64,000 nt of DNA from Pseudomonas sp. N40(2020) (GCF_014472415.1 NZ_JACSZV010000001.1:186001-250000), one strand, 5' to 3'. Shown: positions 10,061 to 20,425, numbered from the stretch's first letter. Numbers and translations: made by a program. Notes: generated by a model not told the origin, from the letters alone.

Positions 10061-10954
10061 ATGGGCACTGAAACACTGGCGATCGGAAGTGGGCGTATGT
10101 TTCGTTACGCAGTGGGATCGCTGTTGCTGTTAGCGGGTATGACCTTGCTGGTCGCCCACGGGCTGGAATGGCTGAACCTAGAGCCGCGGCTGTCACGGGC
10201 GTTGCAGGGCGGTGCGATCTGCGCCCTGGGAACGGCACTTGGTGCTGTGCCAGTGCTGGTGATTCGCAACATGCCGCAGGCACTAGGCGATACGTTGCTC
10301 GGTTTCGGTGCCGGGGTGATGCTGGCCGCGACGGCTTTTTCGTTGATTGTCCCGGGCATTGCCGCTGCCGAAAGCCTTGGTCTGACACCTTGGGCAGCCA
10401 GCGGCCTGATCTGCTTCGGCATCATGCTCGGCGCATTCGGCCTTTACCTGGTTGATCGCAGGGTCTCTGGCGCCTCACCCGAAATGCTCATCGGCACAGT
10501 CGAGCACCCGGTGATTCCACCGCGGATCTGGCTGTTTGTGTTCGCCATCATTGCCCATAACATTCCGGAGGGCATGGCGGTCGGCGTGTCGGCCGGTGGT
10601 GGTATGCCCGATGCTGACAGTCTGGCCATGGGCATCGCGTTGCAGGACGTGCCGGAAGGTCTGGTGATCGCGCTGGTGCTGGCCGGTGCAGGGATGTCGC
10701 GGGTCAAAGCGTTTTTGATCGGTGCGGCGTCAGGGCTGGTCGAACCGGTGTTTGCGCTGCTCTGTGCGTGGCTGGTCAGCCTGGCGCAGGTGTTGTTGCC
10801 CTTGGGCCTGGCGCTGGCGGCGGGAGCAATGTTGCTGGTGGTGACCCACGAAGTGATCCCCGAGTCGCGACGCAATGGTCATGACAAGCTGGCCAGCCTT
10901 GGGCTGTTGGTGGGTTTTTGTCTGATGATGGTGATGGATACGGCGTTGGGTTGA
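10061..10954 (+). CDS. ZIP-family divalent metal transporter
   Basis: 297 residues with about eight predicted membrane segments. The metal-binding helices carry HNIPEGMAVG and ALQDVPEGLVIAL, the paired HNxPEG-type motifs of ZIP proteins (gufA/ZupT branch). These import Zn, Mn or Fe. It begins 30 bases after sodA with no terminator between, so it may be part of the Fur-controlled operon; import of Mn for SodA is a reasonable inference. The equivalent P. aeruginosa gene (PA4467) lies in the same place. A second in-frame ATG at 10097 is an alternative start. Confidence 0.9.
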   Translation: MGTETLAIGSGRMFRYAVGSLLLLAGMTLLVAHGLEWLNLEPRLSRALQGGAICALGTALGAVPVLVIRNMPQALGDTLLGFGAGVMLAATAFSLIVPGIAAAESLGLTPWAASGLICFGIMLGAFGLYLVDRRVSGASPEMLIGTVEHPVIPPRIWLFVFAIIAHNIPEGMAVGVSAGGGMPDADSLAMGIALQDVPEGLVIALVLAGAGMSRVKAFLIGAASGLVEPVFALLCAWLVSLAQVLLPLGLALAAGAMLLVVTHEVIPESRRNGHDKLASLGLLVGFCLMMVMDTALG

Positions 10955-10960
10955 AGCAGA

Positions 10961-11040
10961 TCAAAAGATCGCAGCCTTCGGCAGCTCCTACAGGAAAAGC
11001 ATTCCAATGTAGGAGCTGCCGAAGGCTGCGATCTTTTGAC
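10961..11040. repeat. REP-type palindrome with perfect 32-bp arms
   Basis: The arm at 10961-10992 is exactly complementary to 11008-11039, with a 15-base spacer. The core GTAGGAGCTGCCGAAGGCTG is the common P. fluorescens-group REP sequence. It lies between the convergent ZIP transporter and ptsO genes and could form a strong hairpin in either transcript. Confidence 0.93.
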
Positions 11041-11048
11041 TTTGGCTA

Positions 11049-11324
11049 TTAACCGCCTTCATCGAAGTAGTTGTTGATCAACGCTACCAGCGCATCCAGA
11101 GCTTCCCGTTCCTGATGTCCTTCGGTACTCAAATAGATTTTGGTGCCTTTGCCCGCAGCCAGCATCATCATCGCCATGATGCTTTTGCCATCCACGGTGG
11201 ACTCTGGTGTCCGGCCCACTCTGATCGTGCAATCCGGATACTGACCGGCGACCCCGACAAACTTGGCCGACGCCCGGGCATGCAAACCCAGTTTATTGAT
11301 GATTTCGATTTCCAGAGCAGGCAT
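11049..11324 (-). CDS. ptsO: Nitrogen PTS phosphocarrier NPr
   Basis: 91 residues, HPr fold. The phosphorylated histidine is H15 in GLHARAS, and S48 in DGKSIM matches the HPr serine site region. NPr passes phosphate from PtsP (EI-Ntr) to PtsN (EIIA-Ntr) in the regulatory nitrogen PTS. Last gene of the leftward cluster rpoN-hpf-ptsN-rapZ-ptsO, 15 bases after rapZ. Confidence 0.96.
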   Translation of the reverse strand: MPALEIEIINKLGLHARASAKFVGVAGQYPDCTIRVGRTPESTVDGKSIMAMMMLAAGKGTKIYLSTEGHQEREALDALVALINNYFDEGG

Positions 11325-11339
11325 CGCGGTGTGAATCCT

Positions 11340-12197
11340 TTAAGTGAGGTCGCGGTGGCGAACCTGGACGTTCTTCAGGGTTTTCTGCAGGGCCTGACCC
11401 AGGCGTTCGGTCAGGTAGACGGAGCGGTGATGTCCGCCGGTGCAGCCAATGGCAATGGTGACGTAGGCGCGGTTGCTCGCGGCGAAGCGCGGCAGCCATT
11501 TGTGCAGGTAGCCGAAAATGTCCTGAAACATTTCCTCGACTTCCGGCTGTGCCGCCAGGTACTCGGCCACTGGCTCATCAAGACCGGATTGCGCGCGTAA
11601 CTCTGGCTTCCAGTACGGATTGGGCAGGCATCGCACGTCAAACACCAGATCGGCGTCGACCGGCATGCCGCGCTTGAAACCGAAAGACTCCACCAGATAC
11701 GCCGTACCCGGCTCCGGTTGGTTCAGCAAGCGCAGCTTGATGGTATCGCGAAGCTGGTAAAGGTTCAGATTGGTGGTGTTGACCTTGAGGTCGGCCAGAT
11801 CGGCGATCGGGCCGAGCAGGGCAGTCTCATCGTTGATGGCTTCAGCCAGCGACCGATTGGCGGTGCTCAGCGGGTGCCGACGACGGGTTTCCGAGAAACG
11901 TTTGAGCAGAGTTTCTTCGTCAGCGTCCAGATACAACACATCGCACTGGATGTGGCGGCTGCGGACTTCTTCCAGCAACTCGGGGAAGCGTGACAGATGA
12001 CTCGGCAGATTACGCGCATCGATCGACACCGCCACCAGCGGTTGTGCCAGTTCAGTATGAATGAGTGCGCGCTCTGCCAGTTCCGGCAGCAGGCCCGCCG
12101 GCAAATTGTCGATGCAGTAGTAGCCGTTGTCCTCAAGGACATTCAACGCCGTACTTTTGCCCGAGCCGGAACGGCCACTGACGATGATCAAGCGCAT
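11340..12197 (-). CDS. rapZ: RNase adapter / nucleotide-binding protein RapZ
   Basis: 285 residues. Walker A is GRSGSGKST at residues 8-16, and the C-terminal half carries the family's [16 protein letters not shown] segment. In E. coli RapZ guides RNase E to the sRNA GlmZ and senses glucosamine-6-phosphate; glmZ is not generally found in pseudomonads, so the role here is less clear. Its place between ptsN and ptsO is conserved. It starts 2 bases after the ptsN stop. Confidence 0.95.
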   Translation of the reverse strand: MRLIIVSGRSGSGKSTALNVLEDNGYYCIDNLPAGLLPELAERALIHTELAQPLVAVSIDARNLPSHLSRFPELLEEVRSRHIQCDVLYLDADEETLLKRFSETRRRHPLSTANRSLAEAINDETALLGPIADLADLKVNTTNLNLYQLRDTIKLRLLNQPEPGTAYLVESFGFKRGMPVDADLVFDVRCLPNPYWKPELRAQSGLDEPVAEYLAAQPEVEEMFQDIFGYLHKWLPRFAASNRAYVTIAIGCTGGHHRSVYLTERLGQALQKTLKNVQVRHRDLT

Positions 12198-12199
12198 GA

Positions 12200-12664
12200 T
12201 TAGTGCCCGCTTTGTTCGTCCACGACGACCTGATACAAGGCTTCGTTGCTCGAAGCACTACGCAATTTTTCGCGAACGTCCTTGCGATCAAGCATGCTGG
12301 CGATCTGACGCAGCAATTCCAGATGCGCATCGGTCGCAGCTTCCGGCACCAGCAATACGAACAGCAGGTCAACCGGAGCACCGTCGATGGCGTCGAAATC
12401 GATTGGGGCTTCAAGGTGCATCAAGGCGCTGATAGGCGATTGGCAACCCTTGAGGCGGCAGTGAGGAATGGCGATGCCGTTGCCGAAACCGGTGGAACCG
12501 AGTTTCTCACGAGCGATCAGGGCCTCGAAGACATCTTGCATCTCCAGAGCCGGCACTTCGCGGGCGATCAGATTGGCAATCTGTTCGAGGGCTTTCTTTT
12601 TACTGCCGCCCGGCACGTTCACGAGGGAACGGCCGGGGGTCAGGATACTTTCAAGTCGGATCAT
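12200..12664 (-). CDS. ptsN: Nitrogen PTS EIIA-Ntr
   Basis: 154 residues, the normal EIIA-Ntr length. The phosphoacceptor is H68 in [11 protein letters not shown]. PtsN is a regulator rather than a sugar carrier; in pseudomonads and E. coli its phosphorylation affects carbon/nitrogen balance, potassium handling and sigma-54 promoters. It lies between hpf and rapZ in the rpoN cluster. Confidence 0.96.
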   Translation of the reverse strand: MIRLESILTPGRSLVNVPGGSKKKALEQIANLIAREVPALEMQDVFEALIAREKLGSTGFGNGIAIPHCRLKGCQSPISALMHLEAPIDFDAIDGAPVDLLFVLLVPEAATDAHLELLRQIASMLDRKDVREKLRSASSNEALYQVVVDEQSGH

Positions 12665-12675
12665 GGAGTGGGGGG

Positions 12676-12984
12676 TTATCGACCGGTCGCGCCCTGGAGC
12701 AGGCTCTGGGTCTTTTCCTTATGCTTTTTGAGTTGTTTATCCAGCTTGTCGGTCAGGGCGTCGATCGCGGCGTACATATCGGTATGTTCCGCGTTGGCGA
12801 CCACTTCACTGCCGGGAATATGCAAGGTGGCTTCGATTTTCTGCTTCAGCTTTTCGACACACATCGTGACTTGCACGTTGGTAATCTTGTCGAAATGGCG
12901 CTCCAATCGTTCGAGTTTCTCGTTGATATAGGTGCGCAGAGGTTCGGTCACTTCCAGTTGGTGTCCACTGATGTTGACTTGCAT
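12676..12984 (-). CDS. hpf: Ribosome hibernation-promoting factor
   Basis: 102 residues from the ATG at 12984 (MQVNISGHQLEV), preceded by a good AAGGAG-type site; the extra N-terminal codons of the open frame look non-coding. Short HPF proteins bind the 30S A and P sites in stationary phase and promote 100S dimers. The domain spans nearly the whole protein, without the long C-terminal extension of long-form HPF. Directly downstream of rpoN, as in most gamma-proteobacteria. Confidence 0.96.
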   Translation of the reverse strand: MQVNISGHQLEVTEPLRTYINEKLERLERHFDKITNVQVTMCVEKLKQKIEATLHIPGSEVVANAEHTDMYAAIDALTDKLDKQLKKHKEKTQSLLQGATGR

Positions 12985-13057
12985 ACAGCTTCTCCTTCGT
13001 TGCCAGTGCATAAAGCGGCAGGCCGAAAAGCCTGCCACTGGAACGCTGTAACGTGGC

Positions 13058-14551
13058 TTACATCAACCGCTTGCGTTCGCTCGAAGGCGCGATTCCTAGG
13101 GACTCGCGGTACTTGGCGACGGTGCGGCGAGCCACCTGAATGCCTTGTGCCTCCAGTAAACCAGCGATCTTGCTGTCACTCAACGGCTTTTTCTGATTTT
13201 CCGCGGCAACCAGTTTTTTGATGATCGCGCGGATCGCCGTGGACGAGCATTCACCGCCTTCGGAGGTGCTGACGTGGCTGGAAAAAAAGTATTTCAATTC
13301 ATAGATACCGCGCGGTGTATGCATGAATTTTTGCGTGGTCACCCGGGAAATCGTCGACTCGTGCATGCCGACCGCTTCAGCGATGTCATGCAGGACCAGC
13401 GGCTTCATGGCTTCATCGCCGTATTCCAGAAACCCGCGCTGATGCTCGACGATCTGGGTGGCAACTTTCATCAGGGTTTCGTTGCGGCTTTGCAGGCTCT
13501 TGATGAACCAGCGCGCTTCCTGCAACTGATTGCGCATGAAGGTGTTGTCGGCACTGGTATCGGCGCGTCGCACGAAGCCGGCGTACTGGGCGTTGACCCG
13601 TAGGCGAGGCACCGACTCCTGATTCAGCTCGACCAGCCAGCGCTCGTTGTCTTTGCGCACGATGACGTCAGGGACCACATATTCAGCTTCAGTCGATTCG
13701 ATCTGCGAGCCCGGGCGCGGGTTGAGGCTCTGCACCAGCTCGATGACCTGACGCAACTCGTCTTCCTTGAGCTTCATGCGCCGCATCAACTGGCTGTAAT
13801 CGCGGCTGCCCAGCAGGTCGATATAATCGGTGACCAGACGTTTCGCTTCGGCCAGCCAAGGCGTCTTGGCCGGCAACTGACGCAGTTGCAGCAGCAGGCA
13901 TTCGCCAAGATTGCGCGCGCCGATGCCGGCCGGCTCGAATTGCTGGATGCGGTGTAAAACGGCTTCGATTTCGTCCAGCTCGATGTCCAGTTCCGGATCG
14001 AACGCTTCGAGGATCTCTTCGAGGGTTTCGTCCAGATAACCCTGATTGTTGATGCAATCGATCAGGGTGACGGCGATCAGTCGATCGGTGTCGGACATCG
14101 GCGCGAGGTTAAGTTGCCACAGAAGGTGGCTTTGCAGGCTTTCGCCGGCGGAGGTACGGGTGGTGAAGTCCCACTCGTCATCGTCGCTGCTGGGCAGGCT
14201 GCTGGCGCTAGTCTGGTAGACGTCTTCCCAGGCCGTATCGACCGGCAGCTCGTTGGGAATGCGTTCGCTCCAGTCGCCTTCTTCTAGGTTATCCACCGTC
14301 GGGGCGGTTTCCTGATAGGAGGGTTCCTGGATCTCGGTGTTGGGCTTCTGTTCAACGTTGTCGGCCAGAGGATCGGAGTTGTCGAAGTCTTCGCCTTCTT
14401 CCTGGCGTTCGAGCATCGGATTGGATTCCAGGGCCTCCTGGATTTCCTGTTGCAGATCCAGGGTCGACAATTGGAGCAGGCGGATAGCCTGTTGCAGCTG
14501 CGGTGTCATCGTCAGCTGCTGGCCCATTCTCAAGACTAGCGATGGTTTCAT
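13058..14551 (-). CDS. rpoN: RNA polymerase sigma-54 factor
   Basis: 497 residues. Gln/Leu-rich region I ([18 protein letters not shown]) contacts activators, an acidic region II follows (about 50-125), then the core-binding domain, a helix-turn-helix near residues 365-400, and the C-terminal RpoN box [12 protein letters not shown] that reads the -24 element. Sigma-54 directs nitrogen, flagellar and many catabolic promoters. It heads the ptsN-containing cluster and follows lptB on the same strand with about 190 bases between, so it probably has its own promoter. Confidence 0.98.
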   Translation of the reverse strand: MKPSLVLRMGQQLTMTPQLQQAIRLLQLSTLDLQQEIQEALESNPMLERQEEGEDFDNSDPLADNVEQKPNTEIQEPSYQETAPTVDNLEEGDWSERIPNELPVDTAWEDVYQTSASSLPSSDDDEWDFTTRTSAGESLQSHLLWQLNLAPMSDTDRLIAVTLIDCINNQGYLDETLEEILEAFDPELDIELDEIEAVLHRIQQFEPAGIGARNLGECLLLQLRQLPAKTPWLAEAKRLVTDYIDLLGSRDYSQLMRRMKLKEDELRQVIELVQSLNPRPGSQIESTEAEYVVPDVIVRKDNERWLVELNQESVPRLRVNAQYAGFVRRADTSADNTFMRNQLQEARWFIKSLQSRNETLMKVATQIVEHQRGFLEYGDEAMKPLVLHDIAEAVGMHESTISRVTTQKFMHTPRGIYELKYFFSSHVSTSEGGECSSTAIRAIIKKLVAAENQKKPLSDSKIAGLLEAQGIQVARRTVAKYRESLGIAPSSERKRLM

Positions 14552-14738
14552 GGCAGGGGCTTAACACCTTATTCGCCGGCGCTATGCGCCATCCACTACA
14601 GGGCGCCGGAGCGCCAAACTTAAGCAAATTATATGCCTGAAACTGAAGTGTTTGCCTAGAGCGCTGTAACAATTAAAGCGTATTAAATTCTGCTTGAATC
14701 GATACAGCGCCCGGGCGGCTCACTCGGCACTAACAGGC

Positions 14739-15464
14739 TTACAGGCGGAATTCATGGCCCAGATACACTTCCTTGACCAGATCGTTGGCCAGGATGGTTT
14801 CTGCATCGCCTTCGGCAATCAACTGACCGTCGTTGACGATATAGGCGGTTTCGCAGATGTCCAGCGTCTCACGGACGTTGTGGTCGGTGATCAGAACACC
14901 GATGCCCTTGGCCTTGAGATGATGGATGATCTGCTTGATGTCGCCGACCGAGATCGGGTCGACACCGGCGAACGGTTCGTCGAGCAGGATGAATTTCGGT
15001 GCTGTCGCCAGGGCGCGGGCGATTTCCACCCGTCGGCGTTCACCACCGGACAGGCTCATGCCGAGGTTGTCGCGAATGTGGCTGATGTGGAATTCCTGCA
15101 GCAGGCTTTCCAGCTCCTTGCGACGGCCGGCCTTGTCGAGTTCCTGACGGGTCTCGAGGATGGCCATGATGTTGTCGGCCACCGACAGTTTGCGGAAGAT
15201 CGACGCTTCTTGCGGCAGATAGCCGATACCCGCCTTGGCGCGACCGTGCATCGGCTGGTGGCTGACGTCCAGATCATCGATCAGCACACGGCCCTGGTCG
15301 GCCTGTACCAAGCCGACGATCATGTAGAAGCAAGTGGTCTTGCCGGCACCGTTGGGGCCGAGCAGGCCGACAATCTGGCCGCTGTCGATCGACAGGCTGA
15401 CGTCACGCACGACCTGGCGGCTTTTATAGGCCTTGGCCAGGTGCTGAGCTTTCAGAGTTGCCAT
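14739..15464 (-). CDS. lptB: LPS export ABC transporter ATPase LptB
   Basis: 241 residues. Walker A is GPNGAGKT at 36-43, the ABC signature is [15 protein letters not shown] and Walker B ends [10 protein letters not shown]. LptB powers LptFG in pulling LPS from the inner membrane to the LptC-LptA bridge. Its ATG overlaps the lptA stop by one base, so translation is probably coupled. Confidence 0.97.
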   Translation of the reverse strand: MATLKAQHLAKAYKSRQVVRDVSLSIDSGQIVGLLGPNGAGKTTCFYMIVGLVQADQGRVLIDDLDVSHQPMHGRAKAGIGYLPQEASIFRKLSVADNIMAILETRQELDKAGRRKELESLLQEFHISHIRDNLGMSLSGGERRRVEIARALATAPKFILLDEPFAGVDPISVGDIKQIIHHLKAKGIGVLITDHNVRETLDICETAYIVNDGQLIAEGDAETILANDLVKEVYLGHEFRL

Positions 15465-16009
15465 TACTGGGTTTTCTCTTCGGTTTTCTTCTTCGGCTGG
15501 ATCACCATGTCGATGCGCGGACGCGCTTCGGTGACTTTGCTGCCGGTAGCGCGGCCGGCGCTGGCCAGTTTCTTCACGGTGTCGTAGACGATTTTCTCGC
15601 CCTGGGTGGTGTTGTTGTCCTTGTCGACAACCTTGGCTTTGTCGATCAGTACGACGCGGTTTTGCGCGGCGTGGTACTGGATCGTCACGCCCCAGCCCTG
15701 AACAGGTTTGGTATCGCCAGCGGTTTGCAGTTGCTCGAAGTAGGCCAGGTTGCCCACCGAGGTCACCACGTCGATGTCACCGGTCGGGGTACGGGTGATG
15801 GTTATGGTGTTGCCGGTAACCTTCATCGAACCCTGGGTGATGATCACGTCGCCTTTATAAGTGGCAACGCCATTCTTGTCGTCCAGCTGGGCATCGTCGG
15901 CCTGAATGCGGATTGGCTGCTCTTGATCGTTCGGCAGAGCCCAGGCGCTCACGCTTCCCAGTGCTGCGCCCAGACTGAGCAAAATAGGGAGGGTTTTAAC
16001 GAGCCTCAT
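15464..16009 (-). CDS. lptA: Periplasmic LPS transport protein LptA (LptH)
   Basis: 181 residues with a signal peptide ([18 protein letters not shown] ... SVSAWA) and an OstA-like beta-jellyroll over about 30-150. It forms the periplasmic bridge carrying LPS from LptC to LptD; in Pseudomonas the protein is also called LptH. A charged Lys/Glu-rich tail ends the protein. The start lies within the 3' end of lptC (overlap of 14 bases), consistent with one operon. Confidence 0.95.
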   Translation of the reverse strand: MRLVKTLPILLSLGAALGSVSAWALPNDQEQPIRIQADDAQLDDKNGVATYKGDVIITQGSMKVTGNTITITRTPTGDIDVVTSVGNLAYFEQLQTAGDTKPVQGWGVTIQYHAAQNRVVLIDKAKVVDKDNNTTQGEKIVYDTVKKLASAGRATGSKVTEARPRIDMVIQPKKKTEEKTQ

Positions 16010-16568
16010 ACTGTCCTCTTACGTTCGATTGCAGGTGTATCCTGCTTTCCTTCAGATACGCTTTCATTCCTACGCCAGTCGATACACCGCCAGCGCCGTC
16101 GATTCTAACGGGTTGCGCGGTCTGCGCATATTCCTGCTGCGGGAACACCGTCATGCGAGTGGACGTGATCAGGGTGGCGCGGTTCTTTTCATCGGTGCGC
16201 TTGATGCGTACTGAGTCGATCAGCTCGACTTCGGTGCCGCCCGAGTTCACTTCGCCGCGTTCGCTGGTCACGTGCCACGGGAAATCTGTGCCGCGGTACA
16301 TGTTCAGGTCAGGCTTGGTGACCAGCGTGATGTCGGTCGCCTTGACGTGCTCGGCCTTCTCGGAGGTCATTTCATACTGCACTTTGCCGTCCGGAAGGTA
16401 TTGCACGGTGTGCGTGTTGGTCGCATACCAGTCGATAGGCGTTTCTACGGAGGAAACCGCAGGCTTGTCGAGGAAGCGTTCCGGGCTGATGTTCCAGTAG
16501 CCGACCGCAGCGAATATCGCGGCGATGCAACCGAACAGCAGGAAGTTACGAAATTTTTTGCTGAACAT
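15996..16568 (-). CDS. lptC: LPS export system protein LptC
   Basis: 190 residues from the ATG at 16568 (MFSKKFRNF), with one N-terminal membrane helix (residues 7-23) and a periplasmic jellyroll domain. LptC receives LPS from LptBFG and hands it to LptA. A GTG at 16580 overlapping the kdsC stop is an alternative start adding four residues. Located between kdsC and lptA as in other gamma-proteobacteria. Confidence 0.94.
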   Translation of the reverse strand: MFSKKFRNFLLFGCIAAIFAAVGYWNISPERFLDKPAVSSVETPIDWYATNTHTVQYLPDGKVQYEMTSEKAEHVKATDITLVTKPDLNMYRGTDFPWHVTSERGEVNSGGTEVELIDSVRIKRTDEKNRATLITSTRMTVFPQQEYAQTAQPVRIDGAGGVSTGVGMKAYLKESRIHLQSNVRGQYEAR

Positions 16569-16576
16569 GGTTTGGC

Positions 16577-17101
16577 TCACAAGTACGCGGCATTGGCCGC
16601 ATCGAGGCGGCCTTGGGCGCGCAGGATCAATTCGCAGAATTCGCGGGCTGCACCTTCGCCGCCACGTGTCCGGGTCACGCCGTGGGCATGTTCGCGGACG
16701 AAGTCGGCAGCGTTGGCTACGGCCATGCCGAGTCCCACGCGACGCATCACCGGCAGGTCAGGCAGGTCGTCACCGAGGTAGGCGACCTGTTCATAGCTTA
16801 GGCCCAGTTGTTCAAGTAGACCGTCCAGAACCACCAATTTGTCTTCTCGCCCCTGAAACAGGTGCGGGATGCCGAGGTTTTTCGCTCGGCGCTCGACTAC
16901 GGGGGTCTTGCGGCCACTGATGATGGCGGTCTGCACACCCGCGTTCATGAGCATTTTGATGCCCTGGCCGTCGAGGGTGTTGAAAGTCTTGAATTCGCTG
17001 CCGTCTTCAAGGAAGTACAGGCGACCGTCAGTGAGGACGCCGTCGACGTCGAAAACCGCCAGTTTGATCGCTTTGCCGCGTTGTAACAGATCGGTGCTCA
17101 T
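16577..17101 (-). CDS. kdsC: 3-deoxy-D-manno-octulosonate 8-phosphate phosphatase KdsC
   Basis: 174 residues, a compact HAD phosphatase without a large cap. The catalytic DxDG motif is FDVDGVLTDG with D18 and D20; the later SGRK and GDDLPDLP segments are HAD motifs II and IV. Removes phosphate from Kdo-8-P to give Kdo for lipid A inner core. Directly follows kdsD with no intergenic space. Confidence 0.96.
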   Translation of the reverse strand: MSTDLLQRGKAIKLAVFDVDGVLTDGRLYFLEDGSEFKTFNTLDGQGIKMLMNAGVQTAIISGRKTPVVERRAKNLGIPHLFQGREDKLVVLDGLLEQLGLSYEQVAYLGDDLPDLPVMRRVGLGMAVANAADFVREHAHGVTRTRGGEGAAREFCELILRAQGRLDAANAAYL

Positions 17102-18076
17102 TTACATCACTCCTGCGCGCAACAGATCGGAGAGGTTGAAAGCGCCGACCGGGCGATCTTCCTCATCGACAACGACCAGTGCGTTGATTCGGTGGTCTTC
17201 CATGATTTTCAGGGCTTCGGCGGCGAGCATTTCGGGCCGTGCGGTTTTGCCGTGGGCCGTCATCACCTGATCGATGGTGGCGCTGCGGATGTCGATGCTG
17301 CGATCCAGTGTGCGGCGCAAATCGCCGTCGGTAAAAATCCCGGCGAGCTTGCCGTCGGCTTCAAGGATGACAGTCATGCCCAGACCCTTGCGGGTCATTT
17401 CCATCAGCGCATCCTTGAGCAGTGTGCCGCGCTGCACCTGCGGCAATTCCTGCCCGGCGTGCATGACGTTTTCCACTTTCAGCAACAAGCGACGGCCCAG
17501 GGCGCCACCCGGGTGGGAAAAGGCGAAGTCTTCAGCGGTAAAACCGCGAGCTTCCAGCAACGCTACGGCCAGGGCATCGCCCATGACCAGCGCGGCGGTG
17601 GTCGAAGAGGTGGGGGCCAGGTTCAGCGGGCAGGCTTCGTGCTCGACGTGAACATTGAGGTTCACTTCGGCGGCTTTCGCCAGCGGCGAGGCCGGGTTGC
17701 CGGTCACGCTGATCAACTGGATGCCCAGGCGTTTGATCAAGGGCAGCAGGGTGACGATTTCGTTGGTCGAGCCGGAGTTCGACAGGGCCAGGATCACGTC
17801 ATCACGGGTAATCATGCCCATGTCGCCATGGCTGGCTTCAGCCGGGTGTACAAAGAATGCCGGGGTGCCGGTGCTCGCCAGAGTTGCGGCAATCTTGTTG
17901 CCGACGTGCCCGGATTTGCCCATGCCGACCACCACCACACGGCCTTTGCTGGCCAGAATCATCTCGCAAGCGCGTACGAAATCGGCGTCGATATGGGGCA
18001 ACAAGCCTTGAACGGCTTCCACTTCGAGGCGGATGGTGCGTTGTGCCGATTGAATCAGGTCGCTGGATTGGCTCAT
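17102..18076 (-). CDS. kdsD: D-arabinose 5-phosphate isomerase KdsD
   Basis: 324 residues from the ATG at 18076 (MSQSSDLIQ), the family's normal length; upstream in-frame codons are probably not translated. An N-terminal SIS sugar-isomerase domain (about 30-175, with GMGKSGHVG) is followed by two CBS domains. Converts ribulose-5-P to arabinose-5-P, the first step of Kdo synthesis. First gene of the kdsD-kdsC-lptC-lptA-lptB operon, divergent from mlaF across 275 bases that should hold both promoters. Confidence 0.96.
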   Translation of the reverse strand: MSQSSDLIQSAQRTIRLEVEAVQGLLPHIDADFVRACEMILASKGRVVVVGMGKSGHVGNKIAATLASTGTPAFFVHPAEASHGDMGMITRDDVILALSNSGSTNEIVTLLPLIKRLGIQLISVTGNPASPLAKAAEVNLNVHVEHEACPLNLAPTSSTTAALVMGDALAVALLEARGFTAEDFAFSHPGGALGRRLLLKVENVMHAGQELPQVQRGTLLKDALMEMTRKGLGMTVILEADGKLAGIFTDGDLRRTLDRSIDIRSATIDQVMTAHGKTARPEMLAAEALKIMEDHRINALVVVDEEDRPVGAFNLSDLLRAGVM

Positions 18077-18351
18077 GTCAGAAATCGTATAGCCCGATGA
18101 AAAGGCGGCGATTATAGCGGTTATGTTGCAAAGCCTCACGCAAGTTCGTCGTGCTTTGTCATTCCTCGTTACCAAAACCCGGGAAAAGAGCCGCCAGCCC
18201 TGCCATAACGCCGAACACAGGCTGGCACAAGCCTTGGGCGCATGGCCTTTGCAGTGATATAGTTCGCCGCCAGTTCGGCCTGCCCGGGATGTACGTGCTT
18301 TTTAAATAAAGCCAGGCGTCCGAGTGAGAGGCTGCATCGCAAGGAGTTTAG

Positions 18352-19161
18352 ATGAGTGCCGATAACGCCTACGCGGTCGAGCTGAAGGGAGTCTCCTTCA
18401 AGCGCGGTGCGCGCAGCATTTTCAATAACGTCGATATTCGCATACCGCGCGGCAAGGTCACCGGCATCATGGGACCTTCCGGGTGTGGCAAGACCACGCT
18501 GCTGCGTTTGATGGGCGCACAGTTGCGTCCTGCCAGCGGCGAAGTCTGGGTCAACGGTCAGAACCTGCCGGCGCTGTCGCGCAGTGATCTGTTCGATGCA
18601 CGCAAGCACATGGGTGTGCTGTTTCAGAGCGGCGCTCTGTTCACCGATCTCGATGTCTTCGAGAACGTAGCTTTCCCCCTGCGCGTTCATACCGAGTTGC
18701 CGGAAGAAATGATCCGCGACATCGTCCTGCTCAAATTGCAGGCGGTGGGGCTGCGCGGTGCAATCGACTTGATGCCCGATGAGCTGTCCGGTGGCATGAA
18801 GCGGCGCGTAGCGCTGGCGCGGGCCATTGCGCTTGATCCGCAGATTCTCATGTACGACGAACCGTTCGTTGGACAGGACCCGATCGCCATGGGCGTGCTG
18901 GTACGCCTGATTCGTCTGCTCAACGATGCGTTGGGAATCACCAGTATCGTGGTTTCGCACGATCTGGCCGAAACCGCGAGCATCGCCGACTACATCTATG
19001 TAGTGGGTGATGGTCAGGTACTGGGGCAGGGCACGCCCGATGAGCTGATGAACTCGGACGAACCGCGTATCCGCCAGTTCATGACCGGCAATCCCGATGG
19101 CCCGGTGCCGTACCATTTTCCAGCGACGGATTACCGCGCAGATCTTCTGGGGAAGCGCTGA
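18352..19161 (+). CDS. mlaF: Phospholipid transport ATPase MlaF (Ttg2A)
   Basis: 269 residues. Walker A is GPSGCGKTT at 41-49; signature [15 protein letters not shown]; Walker [11 protein letters not shown]. ATPase of the MlaFEDB inner-membrane complex that maintains outer-membrane lipid asymmetry. GCAAGGAG lies at a good distance before the ATG. Overlaps mlaE by one base. The Pseudomonas genes were first named ttg2 for toluene tolerance. Confidence 0.97.
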   Translation: MSADNAYAVELKGVSFKRGARSIFNNVDIRIPRGKVTGIMGPSGCGKTTLLRLMGAQLRPASGEVWVNGQNLPALSRSDLFDARKHMGVLFQSGALFTDLDVFENVAFPLRVHTELPEEMIRDIVLLKLQAVGLRGAIDLMPDELSGGMKRRVALARAIALDPQILMYDEPFVGQDPIAMGVLVRLIRLLNDALGITSIVVSHDLAETASIADYIYVVGDGQVLGQGTPDELMNSDEPRIRQFMTGNPDGPVPYHFPATDYRADLLGKR

Positions 19162-19958
19162 TGCGCAGAATTTCATTAATAGAACGCGTGCGTCGTTTCG
19201 GCGAAGCGGCGATCGATGCCATTGCGGTGTTTGGTCGTGCAACGCTGTTCCTGTTTCACGCCTTGATAGGGCGTGGCGGTATCAGCGGCGGTTTCGGCTT
19301 GCTGGTCAAGCAGTTGCATTCGGTCGGCGTCATGTCGCTGGTGATCATTGTGGTCTCCGGGATTTTCATCGGCATGGTGCTGGCACTTCAGGGTTTCAGC
19401 ATTCTGTCGAGCTACGGTTCGGAGCAGGCGGTGGGGCAGATGGTTGCGCTGACGCTACTGCGAGAGCTCGGCCCTGTGGTGACTGCGCTGCTGTTCGCCG
19501 GACGTGCCGGTTCGGCGCTGACCGCGGAAATCGGCAACATGAAGTCCACCGAGCAGCTTTCCAGTCTGGAAATGATCGGTGTCGACCCGCTCAAATATAT
19601 TATTGCCCCGCGTCTGTGGGCCGGATTCATTTCCCTGCCGGTGCTGGCGATGATTTTCAGCGTGGTGGGTATCTGGGGCGGTTCGTGGGTGGCTGTCGAC
19701 TGGCTTGGCGTGTATGAAGGGTCTTATTGGGCAAACATGCAGAACAGCGTGAACTTCACCAATGACGTGCTCAACGGCGTCATCAAAAGTGTCGTTTTCG
19801 CCTTCGTCGTGACCTGGATCGCCGTATTCCAAGGCTATGACTGTGAGCCCACTTCCGAAGGGATCAGTCGTGCCACCACCAAGACCGTAGTATTTGCCTC
19901 GCTGGCAGTATTGGGCCTGGACTTTATTCTGACCGCTTTGATGTTTGGAGATTTCTGA
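19161..19958 (+). CDS. mlaE: Phospholipid transport permease MlaE (Ttg2B)
   Basis: 265 residues, hydrophobic, with 5-6 predicted membrane helices and the MlaE/YrbE-family segments [20 protein letters not shown] and [10 protein letters not shown]. Permease of the Mla ABC complex. One-base overlaps with mlaF and mlaD show a tightly coupled operon. Confidence 0.97.
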   Translation: MRRISLIERVRRFGEAAIDAIAVFGRATLFLFHALIGRGGISGGFGLLVKQLHSVGVMSLVIIVVSGIFIGMVLALQGFSILSSYGSEQAVGQMVALTLLRELGPVVTALLFAGRAGSALTAEIGNMKSTEQLSSLEMIGVDPLKYIIAPRLWAGFISLPVLAMIFSVVGIWGGSWVAVDWLGVYEGSYWANMQNSVNFTNDVLNGVIKSVVFAFVVTWIAVFQGYDCEPTSEGISRATTKTVVFASLAVLGLDFILTALMFGDF

Positions 19959-20425
19959 TGCAAAACCGCACCCTGGAAATCGGTGTCGGCCTGTTCCTGC
20001 TGGCAGGGATCCTGGCTTTGCTGCTGCTTGCTTTGCGGGTCAGTGGCCTGTCTCCGACTTCGACCACCGAAACTTATAAACTTTATGCCTACTTCGACAA
20101 TATCGCTGGTCTGACGGTCAGAGCCAAAGTGACCATGGCCGGTGTAACCATCGGCAAGGTCACCGCAATCGATCTGGATCGCGACAGCTTCACCGGTCGG
20201 GTGACCCTGCAAGTGGATAAAAAGGTCGACAACCTGCCGACCGACTCCACAGCGTCTATCCTGACCGCTGGTCTGCTGGGCGAGAAATACATCGGTATCA
20301 GCGTAGGCGGGGAAGATACCCCTCTGAAGGATGGTGGAACCATTCACGACACGCAGTCGTCACTGGTACTGGAAGACCTGATCGGTAAATTCCTGCTCAA
20401 TACCGTTAGCAAAGACGCCAAATGA
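19958..20425 (+). CDS. mlaD: MCE-domain substrate-binding protein MlaD (Ttg2C)
   Basis: 155 residues: one N-terminal membrane helix (about 8-26) followed by an MCE domain (about 40-118, with GLTVRAKVTMAGVTIGKV). MlaD hexamers sit on the periplasmic face of MlaFEDB and exchange phospholipid with MlaC. 155 residues is short but normal for pseudomonads. Confidence 0.96.
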   Translation: MQNRTLEIGVGLFLLAGILALLLLALRVSGLSPTSTTETYKLYAYFDNIAGLTVRAKVTMAGVTIGKVTAIDLDRDSFTGRVTLQVDKKVDNLPTDSTASILTAGLLGEKYIGISVGGEDTPLKDGGTIHDTQSSLVLEDLIGKFLLNTVSKDAK

